DNA of 64,000 bases, taken from positions 2,232,001 through 2,296,000 of the forward strand of contig NZ_CP050451.1 of assembly GCF_014171595.1 (NCBI RefSeq), read 5' to 3'. The notes under the pieces are model-generated. The model was not told where the DNA came from, did no database searches, and saw only the letters and a program-made list of their open reading frames with translations. The position numbers were made by a program, and so were the translations under genes. The stretch's first letter is position 1; each line of letters begins with the position of its first letter. The stretch is from Massilia sp. Se16.2.3. GTDB taxonomy: Bacteria; Pseudomonadota; Gammaproteobacteria; Burkholderiales; Burkholderiaceae_D. Positions 1-10,000 of this stretch are shown piece after piece.

Positions 1-2
1 TG

Positions 3-1163
3 CGCGCCGCCAACGTCGCGCTGCCCGGTGCGCTGGGTGGCGGTGCCGGCAGGATCGTCGATGGCAGCGGCACCGGCTGGAACACGCTGTCGGCGAAAGC
101 TGTCTGGCGCCCGCAGGGGCAGGGCGGTGCCCACATCGTCGAATTCGGCTACCAGCGCGAAGCCTATCAACTGGCCAGCATCGAACGCGCAACGCCGGAC
201 TGGGTCGCAGGCGCGCCTGCTGCGCGCAATGCGGCCTTTGGCGGGCGCACCCGCACCCAGGCGCTGTATGCCCGGGACAGCTGGCGTTTCGCCTCTGCAC
301 GGAAGGCCGTGCTCGGCCTGCGCCTGGAGCGCTGGCAGGCAAGCGACGGACGCACCGCCAACGCCAGCACCACGGTTGGCCATCCGGAGCGGCGTGCGAC
401 CCACGTGTCGCCCAAGGCAGCGCTTGCCTGGCAAACCACGCCCGACTGGGTACTGAAGGCCTCGCTTGGACGCGCGGTGCGCATGCCCACCGTCTCCGAG
501 CTCTACCGGGGCGGTGTGAACGGCGCCGGCGTCCTGATCAACAACGATCCCAACCTGGCGCCGGAGCGCTCCTGGACCGGCGAGTTGACGGCCGAGCGCA
601 AACTCGACGGCGGCTCGCTGCGCCTGACCGCGTTCGGCGAGCGTACTCGCGACGCCCTGTATTCGCAGACGAATGTGCTGGTCACGCCGAACGTCACCAA
701 TGTGCAGAATGTCGGGCGCATCGATACCGAAGGCGCGGAGCTGGCCCTGACGAAGGCTGACGCAGGGCTGCAGGGGCTTGACCTGAATGCCAGCCTGACC
801 TGGACCGATTCGACGATCAAGCGCAACGACAAGTTCCCGGCCAGCGTCGCCAAGCGCCAGCCGCGCATTCCCGAGTGGCGTGCCACCGCGGTGGCCAGCT
901 ACCGCATCACCGACCGGCTGGCGCTCAGCCTTGCCGGGCGCTACAGCGGCGACCAGTTCTCGACGCTCGACAACAGCGACCCCAACGGCTTTGCCTATCA
1001 GGGCAGCAGCCGCTACTTCACGGCCGATGTCCGGGCCACCTACCGCCTGGACGCGCGCTGGAGCCTGGCCGTGGGGGTGGATAACCTGAACAATTACCTG
1101 TACTGGAACTTCCATCCCTATCCGCAGCGGACCTACCTTGCGGAGCTGAAGTTCGATTTGTAG
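3..1163 (+). CDS. TonB-dependent receptor, C-terminal part (5' end outside window)
   Basis: The reading frame is open from the first complete codon of the window to a TAG at 1161, giving 386 residues of an outer-membrane beta-barrel. The product shows the TonB receptor C-terminal pattern: alternating aromatic/polar strands, a segment around VRMPTVSELYRGG, paired short loops such as NNDPNLAPERS, and a closing strand ending in an aromatic-rich AELKFDL, typical of barrels recognised by the BAM machinery. Plug domain and signal peptide lie upstream of the window. The substrate cannot be told from this part; the barrel style resembles siderophore or vitamin receptors (FepA/BtuB-like). An internal ATG at 309 is not the true start because the homology-like sequence continues upstream without a break. 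Confidence 0.85.
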   Translation, partial: RAANVALPGALGGGAGRIVDGSGTGWNTLSAKAVWRPQGQGGAHIVEFGYQREAYQLASIERATPDWVAGAPAARNAAFGGRTRTQALYARDSWRFASARKAVLGLRLERWQASDGRTANASTTVGHPERRATHVSPKAALAWQTTPDWVLKASLGRAVRMPTVSELYRGGVNGAGVLINNDPNLAPERSWTGELTAERKLDGGSLRLTAFGERTRDALYSQTNVLVTPNVTNVQNVGRIDTEGAELALTKADAGLQGLDLNASLTWTDSTIKRNDKFPASVAKRQPRIPEWRATAVASYRITDRLALSLAGRYSGDQFSTLDNSDPNGFAYQGSSRYFTADVRATYRLDARWSLAVGVDNLNNYLYWNFHPYPQRTYLAELKFDL

Positions 1164-1175
1164 GAGGAGGGGAGC

Positions 1176-1196
1176 GCCGGCGCACGATGCGCCGGC
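1176..1196. terminator. Hairpin between convergent genes
   Basis: A 9-bp perfect stem (GCCGGCGCA / TGCGCCGGC) with a 3-nt loop lies 12 bp after the TonB receptor stop and before the end of the convergent hypothetical gene. No U-tract follows on either strand, so it may be a transcript-end stabiliser rather than an intrinsic terminator. Confidence 0.4.
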
Positions 1197-1228
1197 ACTT
1201 GCCCGGCGCATCGCGGCGGCAAGAAAAA

Positions 1229-2118
1229 CTACAGGCTGCCGAGCACCGCGAACGGTACCGATATCTTCACTTCGGCCGACGAGGCGGCCAGGCCCCAGAA
1301 GCCGGAATCGGCATAGAGCTCGATCGCGGACCAGATCCAGCACTGGTACCAGCTGTTGGGCGCCGCGCGGAAAACGGTTTCGTTCGATACACGGCCTTCC
1401 TCGCCTTCCGGATCGTTGCCGCTGCTGTCCAGCCAGCCGACGTGGTCGCTCCAGGAGGGTGTCACGTCGCTCTGCGCGACCCAGGCTTTTTCGGATGCGC
1501 CGAACACCCACAAGCGGGTGTGCTGCCGGTTGTCGGCCACGTAGAAACTGGCCATGTCGAACCAGACATGGGAATAATCGACCAGGGCGGCGAACCGCTG
1601 GCGCGGGTCGCCTTCGCCGGAGAAGAACCAAAAACCCACGCCGGCGGCCACGCTTTGCGTGCCGCGCCCGATCGACTGGGTGCGCAGGTCGTATTTGCCG
1701 GTCAGGCGATTGGCATGCTCGATGCCCTGGCCACTGCCCGACACCCAGTCGAAATCGTAGGGAGGCGCTTCCAGGCGCAATACGGCGCTTGGGAAGCTGC
1801 CGGCATCCTGCAGCACGGGGGTGTCGCGTTGCCCGAACCGCTCGACTGCCTTCAGGCGCTCGTCGACGAGCTTGCGCCACTCTTCTTCCAGGTGGCGGCG
1901 CTCGGCGGTATTGTGCCGGGCGTGTGCGGGGCGAGTTCGCGCGCCCCGTCCTGGTAGCGTGCGACCTCGAGGCGCTGGCGTTGCCGCTTCGCGACCACCT
2001 CGGCATGGTGCGCCGACAACAGGCCGCGGGCCAGGTCCGGGGTCTCGAGCGGCGGGCTTTGCCCGTCGGGACAGCGTTGGCGTGAGCGGATGTGGCTTTC
2101 GTCGACTGCTTCGTTCAT
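1229..2118 (-). CDS. Hypothetical protein, frameshifted
   Basis: Not recognised. The likely start is the ATG at 2118 (MNEAVDESHIRS...), preceded by GGAGG. Its frame runs through a basic, glutamine/arginine-rich N-terminal segment and then must shift near position 1915 to join the C-terminal frame (HLEEEWRKLVDERLKAVERF... to ISVPFAVLGSL). The C-terminal 200 residues are rich in Trp, Tyr and Phe with balanced charge and look like a real folded domain. The N-terminal segment looks helical. No signal peptide or membrane segment is evident. The break may be a sequencing indel, as in many other genes here, or true decay. It is convergent with the upstream TonB receptor. Confidence 0.5.
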
Positions 2119-2318
2119 GGTGACCCTCCGTGTGATGCGCCGGCGCAGGCATTGCGGGACGGGCGAGCGAGCCGGCTTGGGCCCCGCCCTCCACGACAAT
2201 GATGTGCGCCGCATGGGGGGGGGACGCGATGGGCGCCAACGACAGTGCGCAAATCCGCCGCGAAGCCGCCTGCGGACGATCTGGCGCAAGACAGGTCGAC
2301 CTTCCTGGGCGGGACGTG

Positions 2319-2348
2319 ATAAAACAAAGGCCGCCTCGAGGGCGGCCT
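2319..2348 (-). terminator. Rho-independent terminator after the small membrane protein gene
   Basis: On the minus strand an 8-bp stem (AGGCCGCC / GGCGGCCT) with a short loop is followed by TTGTTTTA, about 20 bp beyond the stop codon of the small membrane protein gene at 2369. Confidence 0.7.
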
Positions 2349-2368
2349 GTGCGGGGGGACAATGCCTG

Positions 2369-2692
2369 TCAGGACCCGGCCAGCGGGCTGCCAACGATGC
2401 CGACGGCCAATTCCGCCCACACCAGCAGGAAGGCCAGCAGGATCGCCATGCCGGCAAACACGCGGCTCTTGCCGGTTGCCAGGCGGAGGGTCGCGAATTC
2501 CAGACCCAGGCCAGTGCCGCCCAGCAAGACGGCTGCCACGAGGAAGTCGCCAGGGCCCCAGTTCACTTCCTTCGTGAACAGCATGGCGATGGCGGGAATG
2601 CAGAGGATCACAGCCGTCGCGAACCCGACCCGAACGTAGTGGATGCCGGAGCGCTTCGGTGGCTGGTGGTGCGGGGCGGTCATCGTGTTCAT
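2369..2692 (-). CDS. Small inner-membrane protein, three predicted TM helices
   Basis: The preferred start is the ATG at 2692 (MNTMTAPHHQPPKRS), 107 residues, with AAGGACG upstream; a longer in-frame start at 2752 adds a segment without membrane-protein character. After a short polar N-terminus rich in His/Pro/Lys there are three hydrophobic stretches (about residues 21-38, 48-65 and 78-100) separated by short charged loops. It resembles the many 100-residue bacterial integral membrane proteins of unknown role. It is followed by its own terminator, so it is probably monocistronic. Function is not assignable. Confidence 0.7.
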   Translation of the reverse strand: MNTMTAPHHQPPKRSGIHYVRVGFATAVILCIPAIAMLFTKEVNWGPGDFLVAAVLLGGTGLGLEFATLRLATGKSRVFAGMAILLAFLLVWAELAVGIVGSPLAGS

Positions 2693-2812
2693 TGTCGCGT
2701 CCTTGCTGTTCGGGTGGAGGGAAGGGCCGGCGCCGGCATGCGGGCCGGGCACCTCTGTACGATAGCGCGCCTTGCCAGGATTCGCAACAGGAATACCGGG
2801 CTGGCGCCGCGC

Positions 2813-3775
2813 TCAGGCGGGCGGTGCGATCTTCGCCGTCCTGTGCACCGACGTCGACGAGATCACGCCGATGACGAGCAGCACCATCGCCGCGCCTTCG
2901 GCCGGCGTCGGCCAGCGCCCTTCCCACAGGAAGCCGTACAGCACCGCGAACACGGTCTCGAACACGATCATCTGGCCGACCAGCGTCAGCGGCAGCGCGC
3001 GGGTGGCGACGTTCCACAAGGCGTTGCCGATCACCGAGCAGAACAGGGCGACGCCGGTGACGATGCCGGCAAACACCGCCCATTCGCTGGCCGAATGCGC
3101 ATCCGATGCCAGCAGGAAGGCGGGAGGCGCCAGCAGCAGCGCTTCCAGCCCGGTCACGACGCCGATCAACAGGCTCCATTCGTGGGCGGACACCGCGTGC
3201 AGGGTGCCGAGCCAGCGGCGGTTGCCGACGGCATAGGCGGTCCAGGACACCAGCGCGCCGATGGCGCACAACAAGCCGGCAAGCGAACCCGGTGCGCCGC
3301 TGGTGAGCGATTCCCAGCTGATGCACAGCAGGCCGGCCAGGCCGAAACCGAGCGAGGGCAGCAGGCGGCGCAGCGGCAGTGCACCGGCGTCGCGGCTGCC
3401 GACCAGGGTCACGGTCAGTGGCAGCAGTCCGATGACGAGCGAGGCCAGTGCCACGCCACCCAGTTGCACGGCCGCGGCCAGCAGCACGTAATAGACGATG
3501 TTGCCGGCCAGGCTGAGCCAGATCAGCGCCCGCCATTCCCTCCAGCCCAGGCTGGGCGCGAGGCGCTTCCATGCCGGCGCAATCAGCACCGCGGCAATCA
3601 GGCCATAGGCCAGGTAGCGCCCGGCCGAGAGCTGCAGCGAGGTGAAGCCGGATGCCAGTTCAGGCGTGAGGAAGACGAAGCCCCACAGGGCGCCCGCGAG
3701 GACGGCGGCTGCAATGCCGGTCGAGGTGCTCTTTGTCGCGGTGCGGTTCAAGGTGAGTTTTGCAAGCATGTTCAT
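2813..3775 (-). CDS. EamA-family (DMT superfamily) metabolite exporter
   Basis: A 320-residue protein with about ten hydrophobic helices organised as two similar halves, the hallmark of the EamA/RhaT drug-metabolite transporter family. The first half starts near AAAVLAGALWGFVFLTPEL and the second near SLAGLLCAIGALVSWTAYA; conserved Trp/Gly positions and the GALWG-type start of TM1 fit. These proteins export amino acids or small metabolites across the inner membrane; the substrate cannot be predicted. Two ATGs are close (3775 and 3769); the second has the better spaced GGAG. The AraC-type regulator starts upstream on the same strand with a 53-bp gap, so it probably controls this transporter. 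Confidence 0.85.
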   Translation of the reverse strand: MNMLAKLTLNRTATKSTSTGIAAAVLAGALWGFVFLTPELASGFTSLQLSAGRYLAYGLIAAVLIAPAWKRLAPSLGWREWRALIWLSLAGNIVYYVLLAAAVQLGGVALASLVIGLLPLTVTLVGSRDAGALPLRRLLPSLGFGLAGLLCISWESLTSGAPGSLAGLLCAIGALVSWTAYAVGNRRWLGTLHAVSAHEWSLLIGVVTGLEALLLAPPAFLLASDAHSASEWAVFAGIVTGVALFCSVIGNALWNVATRALPLTLVGQMIVFETVFAVLYGFLWEGRWPTPAEGAAMVLLVIGVISSTSVHRTAKIAPPA

Positions 3776-3828
3776 TCTCCAGTAGCCGGAGATGGTGAAC
3801 CGGTTGCTCGATCATGGATAGTCACGGA

Positions 3829-4621
3829 CTACTGCGTTCTTGGCGGATGCTCGCGTCCTGCCTGCGATGCGCCGCGTTCGCGCTGGATGCGGCGGTAGGT
3901 CGCCGGGGTGGTATCGAGGTGCTGGCGCATGGCGCGCGTCAGGCCGGACCTGGTCGGCGAAACCCGCCTGCAGCGCCACCTCGGCAATCGGCCAGGCGCT
4001 CGCGGCCAGGCAGCGGCAGGCAAAGTCCAGCCGCCGCTGCAGCAGCCAGGCATGCGGGCTCATGTCCAGTTCCTCGCGGAACAGGGCGTGCAGGCGGCTG
4101 ACACTGAGGTGGGCGACGCGGGCCATCGTGGCGGTCGACCAGGGCAAGCCCGGCCGCGCCTCCACACGGGCCAGCAGCGCCGCCAGCCGCGAGCGCGGCT
4201 GCGGCGTTTCCAGCGCCAGCGCGTCGAGCAGCAGCGGCACCCATCCCTGCAGCAGCGGGCGCGCAACGGCGCTTGCACTTGCCATCAGTTCCATGAATTC
4301 GACCAGCTTGCGCACGGCCGGCCCCAGCGGCGTGAACGGCCGCTCGGCCAGGCGCGCCAGCGCGTCGTGCTCCATCGCTGACCCGTCAATATCGAGGATG
4401 AACGAGCGGTTGGCGTCGTGGCTGACCTGCGTATGCCAGGCGCCAGGCGCCACCAGGGCGCCGTGCAGCGGATCGAGCCGGCCCTGCCTGCCTTCAATCT
4501 CGAGCTGCACGGTGCCCGACAAGGGCAGCACCAACTGGGCGAAAGCGTGGCGATCCCATTCCGGCTCGGTGCCGTAGCTGCGGATGGCCAGGTCGACGGA
4601 CGGTGTTTCGAGCGTGGGCAC
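3829..4621 (-). CDS. AraC-family transcriptional regulator (single frameshift near 3950)
   Basis: An N-terminal cupin-like sensor domain (about residues 1-110, with APGAWHTQV) is followed by a C-terminal AraC/XylS DNA-binding domain. The first helix-turn-helix is visible at MARVAHLSVSRLHALFREEL. The second HTH starts with IAEVALQAGFADQ, then the frame breaks; the expected continuation SGLTRAMRQHLDTTPATYRR lies in the neighbouring frame and ends at 3829. One extra G between CAG and TCC restores a canonical domain, so this is probably a sequencing indel and the gene functional. The start used is a GTG at 4621 without a clear ribosome-binding site. It lies directly upstream of the EamA transporter and is likely its regulator. 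Confidence 0.8.
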
Positions 4622-5165
4622 GGCGAATGGGGGAATGGTGGAAGGACGAGTCTAGCATGGTGCCGAACGACTCGCCGGAGCAATAAAGAGCCCACCCGCA
4701 GGTGAATGCCGGTCATTCAAGCCATGCTGTAGAGCGCCTGACAAGACCTCCAGTCCAGCGTTGCATCGTCTCGCCGTACGCTCGTACTGTCTTCGACGAC
4801 ACGCTTTGTTCTGAAGCTTTTGTCAGGCGCTCTTGTACGTTCCGACGCAGATGTGACAGCGCTTATTCTTCCAGGAACGATGCACAGGCCCGTAGGGTGG
4901 GCGGCTCCACCCTTTCAGCTAGCGAACCGGCCACGTCTGTGCCGCCCACGCGTTCAACCAGCAGGCGATTCGTCGCAAGGTTTCAGCGTGTGGTTGGACG
5001 CGTGGGCGGCATCGAAGCAGCGGGCGGACACGCGCCCGGGTAGAGCCGCCCACCCTACAGGTCTGTACGATTCTCCCTGGAAGACTTCGGCTTTACTGAT
5101 TGGCATTAACCCGCAGGTGGGCTTCCTCTCTTCATGCCGGCGTTTCCGTTGCGCGAGCGGCGCGC
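4622..5165. repeat. Non-coding stretch with a nested palindromic (REPIN-like) element
   Basis: No credible gene. Arms 4892-4906 and 5044-5058 are a perfect 15-bp inverted repeat starting GTAGGGTGGGC. Nested inside, 4940-4960 and 4991-5011 form a second inverted repeat with one mismatch in 21. The same core occurs at 44061, 48581 and 62155. A 22-bp sequence at 4758-4779 is repeated exactly at 48552-48573, next to another copy of the element, so a longer unit has been dispersed. Confidence 0.75.
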
Positions 5166-6269
5166 TTACCTGGCTGCGGCCACGCAGGTCTTGTACTCGG
5201 TCGCGCAAGGCACGAATTCCGACTTCGCCGGCTTCTCGTTCGGGTTGAGCGCGCGGGCCTTGTCGATGACGGTCGCCTTGCAGGCAGCAAACGTGTCCTT
5301 GCACTGTCCGATCGGCGTCATGCTGATCATCGGCTTGACGTCGTCGCGCACGCACTGGCTGTATTCCTCCTTGCACAGCTTCTTGGCCGCACCCGGCTCT
5401 GCGGCGCCGTCGGTACCGGCCACGCACTGCTTGAAGGTGTTCTTGCAGTTCAGTTGGGCCGCACGGATCTTCGTGTTCGAGTCGATGCCGAGGAAGGCCG
5501 GCAGGAAAGGCGCCACTTGGTCGATGCAGGCCTGGGTCGCGACCTTCTGTGCCTCCGCCACGGCCTCGTAGTCGTTCTGCTGCCAGCTGGCCAGCGATTG
5601 CGGCTTCGACACGTATTCGCAGCCGCGTTCCACGGAGCGCGCCTTGTGCATGAAGCGGTCTTCTTCGCCTTCGATCACCTTGGTGAAACGGGCGGCAAAG
5701 CGCAGCACGTAGTCGTCCTCGTGTTCCTTGTCGGCGTTCAGCTCGTGGTAGACCAGGTTCCAGGCGATTGGGGTGATCGACAGGGTGTTCTTGTAGGATG
5801 GCTTGGCGGCATCCTCGCTGTCGTCGTCGAACAGGTCGACGATTTTCTGGTCCAGCAGCGTGGGCAGGCCGACGCGGAAGGGGCTGGCCAGCTTGCGCGT
5901 GTCTTGTTCATCCTTGATCTCGTCGCCGTAGAAGTCGTCTTTGGTACGGCCGTTGATCGCGCTTGAGGCGCCGAGCACCGCGAGCGTTACACCGACGGCG
6001 ACGTTGGTGACGTTGGCGCCGACGACGCTTGCACGCCTGACGATGCGCAGTTCGTCCATTTGCTCGTCCTTCTTGCTGCGGAAGTCGATGCTGAGGGGGA
6101 GTGGGCTTTTGGTTGCGAAGCGTGGGATCGACAGGCCGAGGGGTGGTGGCGCGACGATGATGGCGGGAGCGGTGGTATTGCCGGTTTCAGTGGCAAAGCT
6201 GGTCGTGCTGGCGAAGGATGCGGTGATGGCCAGGGCCAGGGTGGCCAGGGGGCGGAGGGTGGGGGTCAT
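5166..6269 (-). CDS. Secreted protein of unknown function with four CX6C motifs
   Basis: Not recognised. 367 residues with a Sec signal peptide (hydrophobic LATLALAITASFAST, cleavage likely after SFA, around residue 26). A proline-rich stretch follows, then a possible hydrophobic segment (VVGANVTNVAVGVTLAVLG), an acidic middle region and a cysteine-bearing C-terminus. Four motifs of the form C-x-x-x-[FY]-x-x-C occur at residues 275-282, 299-306, 323-330 and 355-362, with two single cysteines before them. The first three are exactly 24 residues apart. The regular spacing suggests helical hairpins closed by disulfides in the periplasm. The gene stands alone between the REPIN element and the island edge. 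Confidence 0.75.
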   Translation of the reverse strand: MTPTLRPLATLALAITASFASTTSFATETGNTTAPAIIVAPPPLGLSIPRFATKSPLPLSIDFRSKKDEQMDELRIVRRASVVGANVTNVAVGVTLAVLGASSAINGRTKDDFYGDEIKDEQDTRKLASPFRVGLPTLLDQKIVDLFDDDSEDAAKPSYKNTLSITPIAWNLVYHELNADKEHEDDYVLRFAARFTKVIEGEEDRFMHKARSVERGCEYVSKPQSLASWQQNDYEAVAEAQKVATQACIDQVAPFLPAFLGIDSNTKIRAAQLNCKNTFKQCVAGTDGAAEPGAAKKLCKEEYSQCVRDDVKPMISMTPIGQCKDTFAACKATVIDKARALNPNEKPAKSEFVPCATEYKTCVAAAR

Positions 6270-7052
6270 GGTTCTCTACAGTAGACGGGGGAGGCGTATG
6301 CATGGCCTGTCTGTGCAGGCTGGTCCGCAGGACGCGGTGGTTGTGTGTTGAAGTATAGAAGGTGAGATTACACACGGGCATGTAATTGGTGGGGGAGTGT
6401 GGTGGAATTGGTAGGGGGCTGGTGCCGAGGCTGGTCGAGTAGGGTTGCTATAGTGTGGGAGGGCGCGCACCTGCGGTGCGCGGAGCTGCGCCTGCGGCGG
6501 CAGCATTTAGGTAGAGGATGCGCGCCCTCGGCGCGCGGAGCCTACGCCTGCGGCGGCAGCATATGGGGGGGCGCGCGCCCCGCGCGGCGCTGCCGTCCTT
6601 CGGCGGCAGCAAATGGGCGATTCGCCCACGTTCCGCGGGCCCGCCGCGCCCTGCAGGGCGACGGCTTTCGAACCCGGTCGCCTTGGCGCCCGCGCCAAAC
6701 CCACATGGACACTCGTTTCAGCGACATTGCGTTCTCCACATACCGTCACTGGTACCGTCAAAAAATTCTACGGTACCAATACTGTTGTCGTGTTCAAAGT
6801 AAGCAGAACCGCTCATCAAACCTGTCAGCGATTTTTACTACTTTCTGTTGGCGCTTAACAACAGCACTCGAGCGTTGGGGCTAACATCATGCGTTGCCGT
6901 TGCCGTTTATGTCAAAATTTGTCGCCAACAGCTTGACGTCGAAGCTTCCTCCAATGAGCAGTAACGAAGCATAGTTAGCTCCAACAAAAGGGTGATCACG
7001 CCCATGAACTCATCATTAGGAATGTTCTTCATTAAATAAGCTATTACCCGCT
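6270..7052. repeat. Non-coding stretch: tandem hairpin repeats, then the AT-rich island edge
   Basis: From about 6465 to 6640 three degenerate units of about 55 bp follow one another. Each carries a GC hairpin (for example GCGCACC-TGC-GGTGCGC near 6471) and then GCCTGCGGCGGCAGCAT (exact at 6490-6506 and 6546-6562, degenerate near 6600). From about 6715 the base composition drops sharply and stays low to about 14.5 kb, marking the island edge. No gene was found. Confidence 0.6.
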
Positions 7053-10000
7053 CTAAAACCTGCCAAGCGTTCGCTCATCGTCGCGGCGTTGCTCGACATT
7101 GATACGCTCATCAAGTCTCGCCAAAAAGTCTGCTGCCCATCTTCTAACATTCAAACTTTCGTGGTCCACTAATTTTGCAAGTGCATTTTGCTCGCGCTGA
7201 AGGGCCGGTACTAGAGAACCACTCCACGTTCGAGTAAACAAGTTTGATTCAATTTCGGAGCCGAGATCTCCGGTAGAGCCGAACTTTGAAAGAAGTTCTA
7301 CCAAAATAGGGTTCAACCCTAGTTCCCCCTCCTTCTCCACAAGAACCTTAACCGTTTTTGCAACGAAGAACGGGGCAATATCTGGCTTATCATCGCACCA
7401 CCTCAATAAGACGCGGGACGGTACTAAATCGAAAACCCTATTTCCTCCATCACTACCCCTAGCGCGCCTCGCTTCAAATATCCATAAGAAATAAAGATAT
7501 GGGAGACCCGTGGCATTAGCAATGGAATTCGTCAAGATTTTCCACGTTGGCTCAATCAAGATTTCAGCGTCTTCCCAATTGACTTCTTGTAGGGCTGACT
7601 TTACAACAGATCGAAGCTCATCAATTTCGGAATTTGAAAGTTCGCTTCCCTCAACAGCTTTACAAATCTTCTCTATTAAAGCTGTGCGGAATCCTGCGTC
7701 ATCAGGGCAAAGCCATTTACAGATTACGTTCCATTGGTAGAGATCTTTTCTAGGTAGCTCAATGCCCAGCGGGCAATGCAGAGATATGTCACGGAACGCA
7801 TCGCGGCAAGATTGCCTTTTTTCCGCGTCACTATGGCAATACATGAACAAAATGTCGAGGGCTACCCAGGCGTTAGTAGTGCCATTCTTTAAATTAAGCA
7901 GTTCGAGAGCAAATGCAGAAACCACATCAGGAGGCAGATGTTGCAGTACCGAACCGTAAGCCAAAATCCCCAACGATTGAACCTTAATATCTTCTCGTTC
8001 AACGAGTGTTTTCAACAAGGACAAATCTTGATCTTTTATTTGACCAGTCGTTAAAACATCTGGAAATAAGCGGCTTATGAATGACGAATCTTTTCCAAGC
8101 TCATCTATTAAGTTTCGCCAATCCGCACCATTTTTCGATGATAGACCAGCCATAGCACCGTTAAACAAACGCATCGAGGGATCTGCCGACTTTTTGGTTT
8201 CCTCCCATATCTCGCGGATTAAGCCTTGCGGGTCATCAACCGCCAAAGCTAATGCTCGACCAAAAATGAAAGTTTGACGATGCGCATGTTGTTGGGTCAG
8301 CATACTGATTGCCAACTCTATCGCCGCATGGTCTTGCGAAATTTGACGCGCGAACGTAATAGCATTCTCAGCTGCGACATCTATGAACTCGCCTTCACGA
8401 TCACGATGTTCGAACGGAGGCTCAATGACTAAGATCTTTAATTTATCCTCTAGAGAAGCATCCTGTCCACCTAATAGCCGCAACCATGTCTCAAGATTCG
8501 TTATGGCTTCCGGCTTGAGCTGTTCTTTATCATATTCCAAAGCAGAGTTAATTGAGTCGAGCGCCTGCGGCCAAAATGGTCCATCGCGCGAAGCCACATC
8601 CGTAATAACCTTATCGAGAAGCGGACCCTGATCAAATTGAACCAGCTCTCGAATCTTAGGCCCAACAGTATTTTTAATCGCGCGGAGATCGCAGCTCGGC
8701 AAGCTAATGATTTCGCGCATCATATTTAAGCACTTTGCAAGATAGTCGGCGATTTCGCCCCAGTTTGCTGGCTCCCACTCTTCGATTTTACTATTTATCC
8801 CCTGATACTCCGCTCCAATAGTGCGAAATCCACCATTTAGCTCGAGTCCCGCCGAAAGTGCCTCGATTACCATTAGAGTGACCGGCTTCTCGTTTGTCGC
8901 AAGAATCGAATTTAGAAAGGCAAAGCGCTTATTTGGAGGGGCTTGAGTTCCGGATAATTGAATGCGAAACAGTTGGCGGAACTGACCGGTGGCGTTATTG
9001 CTCCAGGTCTCATTCTCCGCCATCGCTAACCGTAACAGACAGTACGCTGCCGGCTCAAAAGTTTCAGCTCGTACACTGAGTTTTTCAAGTCCCCATACCA
9101 AGTTACGCCGTGTATCTCCTATGATCACAGCTAACTCATCGCCAGTGGACGCCTCAATAATGCGTCGAATCATTCCTGCTGTAGCCCCAGGGTTCACCTC
9201 AACAAGCGCGCGGAAGAGCATTGAACCCTTCCTGGAGAAGAGCACTTCCGCGCGTCCAAAAGGGCCTTGAGCACCGCATAGTTGGGCAGTTAGTTCTTTG
9301 ACTTCAGGTAGCGTGTCCATACGAGCTATCTGTGCACAGAAGCTGCCTTCCATTACTTCTGGAAGGTCTTCTATAAGTTTCAACTGCCGAGCACGCTGAG
9401 ACTGCTTCCACCATTTCGCCGCAAGTCTTACGGCCAATGGCTTAGGTACCAACTGCGCAAATCTGCCTCGACGATCAATTAGTCCGCGCTCTGTGAATTC
9501 CTGCAAACATCGATAAACTAGGCCTTCATCAAGACAGACTACCTTGTCTGCAATAAACTTAAATTGGTCACTAACGTTTTCGTCAACTCCAAAGGTTTCG
9601 AAAAGAGCGCAAGCTTGTAAAATTCTTTCATGTTCCGACGAAGGGAGTGCGTTACCCCAAAGTAATTTGGTTGCAATGAGGTCGTCTGTAAGAATTCCGA
9701 GATCTGGATCGTCATTTAATCGAGCATTCGCTAACAATACTGCCATTTGCGGGAAGCCTTGAGCGAATGTGATGATCTTTCGCATCTCCACATCGTCAAT
9801 CTGCTCTCTGTAAATTGGCGCAAGCATTGCCGAAATATCGTCGTCTGCAAATCTCTCTAGACGAATCATTGGCACCCCCTGAATCCGTTCAGGGGAATAA
9901 TCGATGGAAACTAAGCAGATGCAGCTATCTTCTCGCTCAACTTCACACTGTAATCTAAAGTGCAGATCAACTGAACAGTTGTCTACAATGATAGTTCCCT

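Noticed and set aside
2090..3898. 602-codon plus-strand frame over the small membrane protein and EamA genes
   Set aside because: Antisense shadow of clearly recognisable membrane proteins; its product is low-complexity (Gln/Arg/Gly).
6660..6685. Sequence TTCGAACCC near the island's left edge as a second attachment site
   Set aside because: Only nine bases match the T-arm of tRNA-Ser and the surroundings do not align without gaps. Position is suggestive but chance cannot be excluded.
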